NCBI GenBank assembly: GCA_002729235.1
Contig: PBTY01000003.1
Location: forward strand, 1 to 64,000
DNA length: 64,000 nucleotides
Direction of reading: 5' to 3'
Origin: Rickettsiales bacterium
GTDB taxonomy: Bacteria; Bacteroidota; Bacteroidia; Cytophagales; Cyclobacteriaceae
In this document: positions 60,154 through 64,000 of the stretch, piece after piece
How positions within the stretch are numbered: position 1 is the first letter of the stretch
How the letters are laid out: every line of letters begins with the position of its first letter
Translations under genes and position numbers: made by a program
The notes under the pieces: generated by a model
The model's database searches: none
What the model was told of the DNA's origin: nothing
Seen by the model: the letters and a program-made list of their open reading frames with translations, nothing else

Positions 60154-60185
60154 TTAGAAGCGTTTTTACTTACAAAGTGCTCTTT

Positions 60186-61139
60186 ATGAAAAAAATTGCG
60201 ATTAGCATACTGATATTAATAGGTGTATTCAGTGTTCAGGCACAGAATACACCTTTTTTTGGTCACTATATGTTCAATCCAACCTATTTCAATCCTTCGT
60301 GGGGAGTTAATGAATCTAAAGCATTTGTAGCCGCTCAGCATAGAAGTCAATGGCTTGGCTACAGCACTACATATGATGGTTCTGGCGGAGCTCCCAATAC
60401 TCAGATGTTAACAGGAGTTGTTCCAATTAGAAACTTCTTCCTTTCCTCAGTAGGTATCAACATCATTAATGATAACCTTGGCCCCATTACCAATATGCAG
60501 GTCGGTATTCCATTAACATATACTCTATCATTGAAGCGAGGCGTCATTGGCATTGGAGTTGCACCAGCCGTGTTCTCACAAACCACTACTGGAGATTACA
60601 GGCCAAATCAACCAGGCGATCCAAGTATTCCAACGGCAGGGCAATCACAAATTGGCTTCAATTTGAATTCCGGAATTTTTTATAGCAATAACAGAGGATT
60701 GTTTCTAGGTGCTGCGGTTCAAAACATACCAGAGCCCGGATTCGATTTCGGAAATTCTGAATTAGAAAATAGAGTGGCCAGGTCATATGCCCTTCACGGA
60801 GGATATCGATGGTCAGTAAATGAAGGACTTAGTATTTCTCCTGCTGTTTTAGTAAGATCTGATTTAAGCACAATTACATTCGACGTAGGTGCAATAGCTA
60901 CCATTGGAGAAAGAATATGGACCGGCATATCTTACAGAAGACAAGAGTCCTCCATTCTTTATCTTGGATATTCTCTATTAGAGGACAAACAATTGAAGGT
61001 TGGATATTCCTTTGACTATGTCTTTGTCAATCAAGAAGGCAAGGCCGCAACTACTCATGAGTTGTTTTTGAGATATGATTTGCCTGACCTGGTTTTTGGT
61101 GGTAGAAAAAAAGTTAAGACCCCAAGGTTCAGTTTTTAG
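60186..61139 (+). CDS. PorP/SprF-family type IX secretion membrane protein
   Basis: About 317 residues from the ATG at 60186. The signal peptide ends at Ser-Val-Gln-Ala-Gln. The family-typical opening Phe-Phe-Gly-His-Tyr-Met-Phe-Asn-Pro-Thr-Tyr-Phe-Asn-Pro (about 23-36) is followed by Arg-Ser-Gln-Trp-Leu-Gly-Tyr. The C-terminus shows Glu-Leu-Phe-Leu-Arg-Tyr-Asp-Leu. PorP/SprF proteins are outer-membrane barrels of the type IX secretion system, tied to surface attachment of cargo and gliding. It lies just upstream of gldK, gldL and gldM; the 155-nt gap to gldK likely holds that operon's promoter. Confidence 0.92.
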   Translation: MKKIAISILILIGVFSVQAQNTPFFGHYMFNPTYFNPSWGVNESKAFVAAQHRSQWLGYSTTYDGSGGAPNTQMLTGVVPIRNFFLSSVGINIINDNLGPITNMQVGIPLTYTLSLKRGVIGIGVAPAVFSQTTTGDYRPNQPGDPSIPTAGQSQIGFNLNSGIFYSNNRGLFLGAAVQNIPEPGFDFGNSELENRVARSYALHGGYRWSVNEGLSISPAVLVRSDLSTITFDVGAIATIGERIWTGISYRRQESSILYLGYSLLEDKQLKVGYSFDYVFVNQEGKAATTHELFLRYDLPDLVFGGRKKVKTPRFSF

Positions 61140-61294
61140 AACAAATTCTTAGGTATTCATCCATAAAATGGGGTATTTTGAAGATAAAATTTGTGGGGAT
61201 TTCAGATAAGGTTATATATTTAGGCTTACGAAGTGACAATATTTTTTGATAAAGTTTGTTTATTTTACATACTTGCAAGTTCAAATAAGGTGTT

Positions 61295-62329
61295 ATGAAT
61301 AATATGCGTGTTTTAAAGTTTTCCACTTTAAGCATCCTTGCTCTGGGATTTTTGTCCCAAAGTTGTGGGCTTTTCGGTGGAGGATCCTCCGATAATGGTG
61401 AACTGATAGGAGTTCCAGATCGGCAAGGATGGGAGATGACCCGACCATACGGAATGGTGGCTGTACCAGCTGGTACGTTTCACATGGGTCAGGCAGACGA
61501 AGATGTGGCTGCCACTCAAATTAACCTGAACAAACAGGTTACAATCGGTGCGTTCTTCATGGACGAAACAGAAATTACCAATAACGAGTACAGACAATTT
61601 ACTCAAGCTATTACAGAAGGATCTGAAGTTGATCTTCCTGCAGGCTATGCAATTGCAGATCTTATGCCTGACACAATGGTTTGGATGGAAGACTTCACAC
61701 ATCACATGGGTGATCCTATGGTGGTGTACTATTGGTCTCACCCAGCATTCGATGATTATCCAGTGGTGGGTGTCGATTGGAATGCTGCTCAATATTTCTG
61801 TACATGGAGAACTCAACACTTAAACGAGTATCGTGAAAGTGTTGGAATGCCAATTATGCCAAACTTTAGATTACCATCAGAGGCAGAGTGGGAATACGCT
61901 GCAAGAGGTGGTCGAGATATGGCAAAGTATCCATGGGGTAATCCATATGTAAGAAACCAAAGAGGGTGTTTATTAGCAAACTTCAAACCTGGCAGAGGTA
62001 ACTACTTTGATGATGGTTTTGCATACACGTCTCCAGTAGCTACTTACTTCTCCAATGATTACGGACTATTTGATATGTCTGGAAATGTGGCAGAGTGGTG
62101 TGAGGATGCTTACAATCCTTCAGCTATGCCATTGGTTTGGGATTTGAACCCGACATACTTTGATGATAGAATTGATTACAAAATTGTTCGTGGCGGATCT
62201 TGGAAAGATATCGCTTACTATCTGGAAACAGGTACTAGAACATATGATCATAGAGACTCAGCTAGATCCTCAGTAGGATTTAGATGTGCAATGACTTATC
62301 TTGGTAGATCATCAGGATACGAATTTTAA
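61295..62329 (+). CDS. gldK: Gliding motility lipoprotein GldK
   Basis: A 344-residue lipoprotein (lipobox Ser-Gln-Ser-Cys near residue 24, before Gly-Leu-Phe-Gly-Gly). Starts at 61295 or 61304 are both possible. The body is a formylglycine-generating-enzyme-like (SUMF1) fold: Val-Pro-Ala-Gly-Thr-Phe-His-Met-Gly, Phe-Arg-Leu-Pro-Ser-Glu-Ala-Glu-Trp-Glu-Tyr-Ala-Ala-Arg-Gly-Gly, Ser-Gly-Asn-Val-Ala-Glu-Trp-Cys, and Arg-Gly-Gly-Ser-Trp. GldK forms the ring of the type IX secretion/gliding machine with GldN. First gene of gldKLM. Confidence 0.95.
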   Translation: MNNMRVLKFSTLSILALGFLSQSCGLFGGGSSDNGELIGVPDRQGWEMTRPYGMVAVPAGTFHMGQADEDVAATQINLNKQVTIGAFFMDETEITNNEYRQFTQAITEGSEVDLPAGYAIADLMPDTMVWMEDFTHHMGDPMVVYYWSHPAFDDYPVVGVDWNAAQYFCTWRTQHLNEYRESVGMPIMPNFRLPSEAEWEYAARGGRDMAKYPWGNPYVRNQRGCLLANFKPGRGNYFDDGFAYTSPVATYFSNDYGLFDMSGNVAEWCEDAYNPSAMPLVWDLNPTYFDDRIDYKIVRGGSWKDIAYYLETGTRTYDHRDSARSSVGFRCAMTYLGRSSGYEF

Positions 62330-62357
62330 GATAAACTAACCTAAATTTTATAAAAAA

Positions 62358-63170
62358 ATGAGCAAAAAAGGCGGATTTCAGGAGCTTCTCTTTTCTACGA
62401 TAATGCCAAAAATCTATGGTATTGGTGCTGCGATCGTAATTGTAGGAGCGATGTTCAAAATATCTCACTGGCCAGGAGCAACTGCAATGCTTGTAATCGG
62501 TCTTACAACTGAGGCAGTTATCTTCTTCCTCAGTTCATTTGAACCAAAACATAAAGAAATTGACTGGGCTAAAGTTTATCCGGAGTTAGCGGATGATTAT
62601 GATGGGCCAGTTGCTGCACCAAGAAAAGTAACTTCTGGAAACAACAGTACTGGCGTTGCTGCAGGAATGGAAAAAATGCTAGCAGATGCTAAGGTTGGTC
62701 CAGAGTTAATAAAGAGTTTAGGTGATGGAATGAGAAATCTTTCAGATTCAGCTAAGAAGATGTCTGAGCTAGGTGATGCCGCATTAGCAACCAACGAGTA
62801 TGCTAAGAACGTTAAAACTGCATCTGGTACTCTAGTAGAAATGAACAAATCATATGCTTCTTCTATGGAAGGTATGAAATCTATGACAGAGGCAGCTAAA
62901 GACACAAAAGAATACCATACTCAAGTTCAGAATGTAACGAAGAGTTTAGGTGCTCTAAATGCTGTTTATGAAATGGAATTGAAAGATGCTCAAGGGCACG
63001 TTAAGTCAATGAATAAATTCTATTCTAACTTGACTCAAGCTCTAGAAAGCATGGGTGATGCTGGTAAGGAAACAACAGCTTTCCAGGCAGAACTAAATCA
63101 GCTAACAACAAATATTGCCTCTTTGAACAAAGTATATGGCAATATGTTGAGCGCTATGAAACAAGGTTAA
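62358..63170 (+). CDS. gldL: Gliding motility protein GldL
   Basis: A 270-residue inner-membrane protein. Two N-terminal helices (about 18-36 and 40-62), with the Ile-Ser-His-Trp-Pro-Gly-Ala segment between them, are typical of GldL; this region conducts protons to power gliding and secretion with GldM. The C-terminal 190 residues form a Ser/Ala/Met-rich helical cytoplasmic domain with repeated Met-Lys-Ser-Met-like units. It starts 28 nt after gldK and 33 nt before gldM. Confidence 0.96.
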   Translation: MSKKGGFQELLFSTIMPKIYGIGAAIVIVGAMFKISHWPGATAMLVIGLTTEAVIFFLSSFEPKHKEIDWAKVYPELADDYDGPVAAPRKVTSGNNSTGVAAGMEKMLADAKVGPELIKSLGDGMRNLSDSAKKMSELGDAALATNEYAKNVKTASGTLVEMNKSYASSMEGMKSMTEAAKDTKEYHTQVQNVTKSLGALNAVYEMELKDAQGHVKSMNKFYSNLTQALESMGDAGKETTAFQAELNQLTTNIASLNKVYGNMLSAMKQG

Positions 63171-63203
63171 TTTTCTAATCTAACACCCTAAAAAGAAACT
63201 AAT

Positions 63204-64000
63204 ATGGCTGGAGGAAAGGAAACACCACGGCAGAAATTGATCGGTATGATGTACTTGGTACTAACAGCCTTGTTAGCACTGAACGTTTCAACTACCGTGA
63301 TCGATAAGTTCGTGTTCTTAGATGACTCATTAGTAAGAGCCAATGGTGAAACAGAAAAACGTAATTCTCAGGTTCTTGAGAATATAGTTAAGACTGTAGA
63401 CGATACAGGTAATCGTGCACCAGATATGAAAGTTGTTGAGGCTGCTCAAGAAATCCGCGCCGAGGCTTCTAAAGTATTAAAGGAACTAACGACACTGAAA
63501 GGTACTCTTGTTGATCTTACAGGAGGATATGAGGAAGGACATGATCCTGAATATACCGGAGATGCCAAGCATCTAAAAGGTAAGACAGACTATGACAAAG
63601 TAGGTCACTACATGATGCCTGAGGAAGAAGGTGGTGAAGGAAATGGAGTCGTTTTGAAAGAAAGCCTTAACGGTTATGCTGAATTAGTAAAGGAGAAACT
63701 GAAAGAACTAGGTGCTGAAGAAAGCGAACTTGATTTCTTTAAGCCTATTGCTGTTGACGCTGACGAAGATCCAATCTATAGTCAAGATCCTAACCAACAA
63801 GGCAAGACCTTCTCAACATTGGCATTTGACAGTTCACCTACACCTGCCGGTCTAGCAACTATCAGTGATTTTCAATCTAAGGTATTAAGGTATGAAACTG
63901 CTGCCCTTGATTTCTTGTCAGGAAAAGTAGGTGCTGGAGACTTGAAATTCGATGTGATTGTTCCGATGGTGAAGCCTGAATCAAAATATGTAGCTGCAGG
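63204..64000 (+). CDS. gldM: Gliding motility protein GldM, truncated by the window end
   Basis: The frame is open to the right edge (about 265 residues seen of roughly 500 expected). It begins Met-Ala-Gly-Gly-Lys-Glu-Thr-Pro-Arg-Gln-Lys-Leu-Ile-Gly-Met-Met-Tyr-Leu-Val-Leu-Thr-Ala-Leu-Leu-Ala-Leu, the GldM start with its single membrane helix (about 11-30). The periplasmic helical region follows with Asn-Gly-Glu-Thr-Glu-Lys-Arg. GldM couples the GldL motor to the GldK/N ring across the periplasm. It starts 33 nt after gldL. Confidence 0.96.
   Translation, partial: MAGGKETPRQKLIGMMYLVLTALLALNVSTTVIDKFVFLDDSLVRANGETEKRNSQVLENIVKTVDDTGNRAPDMKVVEAAQEIRAEASKVLKELTTLKGTLVDLTGGYEEGHDPEYTGDAKHLKGKTDYDKVGHYMMPEEEGGEGNGVVLKESLNGYAELVKEKLKELGAEESELDFFKPIAVDADEDPIYSQDPNQQGKTFSTLAFDSSPTPAGLATISDFQSKVLRYETAALDFLSGKVGAGDLKFDVIVPMVKPESKYVAA

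Noticed and set aside
61328-61819. 163-codon open frame on the minus strand
   Set aside because: It is antisense to gldK, and its residues (many Cys, His, Ile, Ser) look like a shadow of the plus-strand codon pattern.
1-64000. CRISPR arrays, insertion sequences, prophage, toxin-antitoxin or restriction systems
   Set aside because: No repeat-spacer pattern, transposase, integrase or nuclease/antitoxin pair was recognised anywhere in the window.

Overview
The window reads as chromosomal DNA of a gliding or type IX secretion-competent Bacteroidota, most likely of the order Cytophagales (inference). The reasons are the gldK-gldL-gldM start at the right end preceded by a PorP/SprF-like gene, the hemD/DUF4271 pair beside them, many SusC-type TonB-dependent receptors with an N-terminal carboxypeptidase-regulatory domain, abundant lipoproteins, LytS/LytTR signalling, weak Shine-Dalgarno sites, and several copies of the Bacteroidota -7 promoter box TAnnTTTG. 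No insertion sequence, phage, CRISPR array, or restriction or toxin-antitoxin locus was seen.

Layout. 0-8 kb: an iron-uptake-like operon (PepSY membrane protein; DUF4856 lipoprotein, imelysin, HTTM membrane protein and TonB-dependent receptor with overlapping or nearly abutting ends). 8-14 kb: a SpoU methyltransferase with a possible 50-residue gene behind it, a secreted intradiol-dioxygenase-like lipoprotein with two small partners, and mutS. 14-24 kb: a phytate/organophosphate locus on the minus strand (TonB-dependent receptor, beta-propeller phytase, purple-acid-phosphatase-like lipoprotein, and a further propeller-like lipoprotein) next to two divergent membrane-spanning TPR-HTH regulators. 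24-35 kb: a Crp-like regulator and a long plus-strand run of secreted or lipoprotein genes (serine hydrolase, S41 protease, Big2, FISUMP, DUF5694, NTF2-like, BNR-repeat) followed by small unknown genes. 35.6-36.2 kb: a tRNA-Gly/tRNA-Leu transcription unit with partial tRNA copies interrupted by hairpins. 36-42 kb: a YHYH lipoprotein with fibronectin-like domains and a large Reg_prop/Y_Y_Y sensor histidine kinase. 42-48 kb: a MoxR ATPase and a beta-helix lipoprotein/TonB receptor pair. 48-56.5 kb: housekeeping (TIGR01777 epimerase, LOG protein, UvrA, LytS/LytTR pair, HemW). 56.5-64 kb: Omp85-like protein, DUF4271, HemD, PorP-like, GldK, GldL and the start of GldM.

The most distinctive signals are two. 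First, an almost identical 19-nt direct repeat (TGTATAGT-N3-TGTATAGT) stands at the same distance upstream of two promoters near the TPR-HTH regulators, with looser relatives upstream of the phytate receptor; this suggests a local regulon. Second, the tRNA unit carries a 5' tRNA-Gly copy whose D-loop is replaced by a perfect palindrome and a 3' tRNA-Leu-like copy whose T-loop is replaced by a GC-rich insert.
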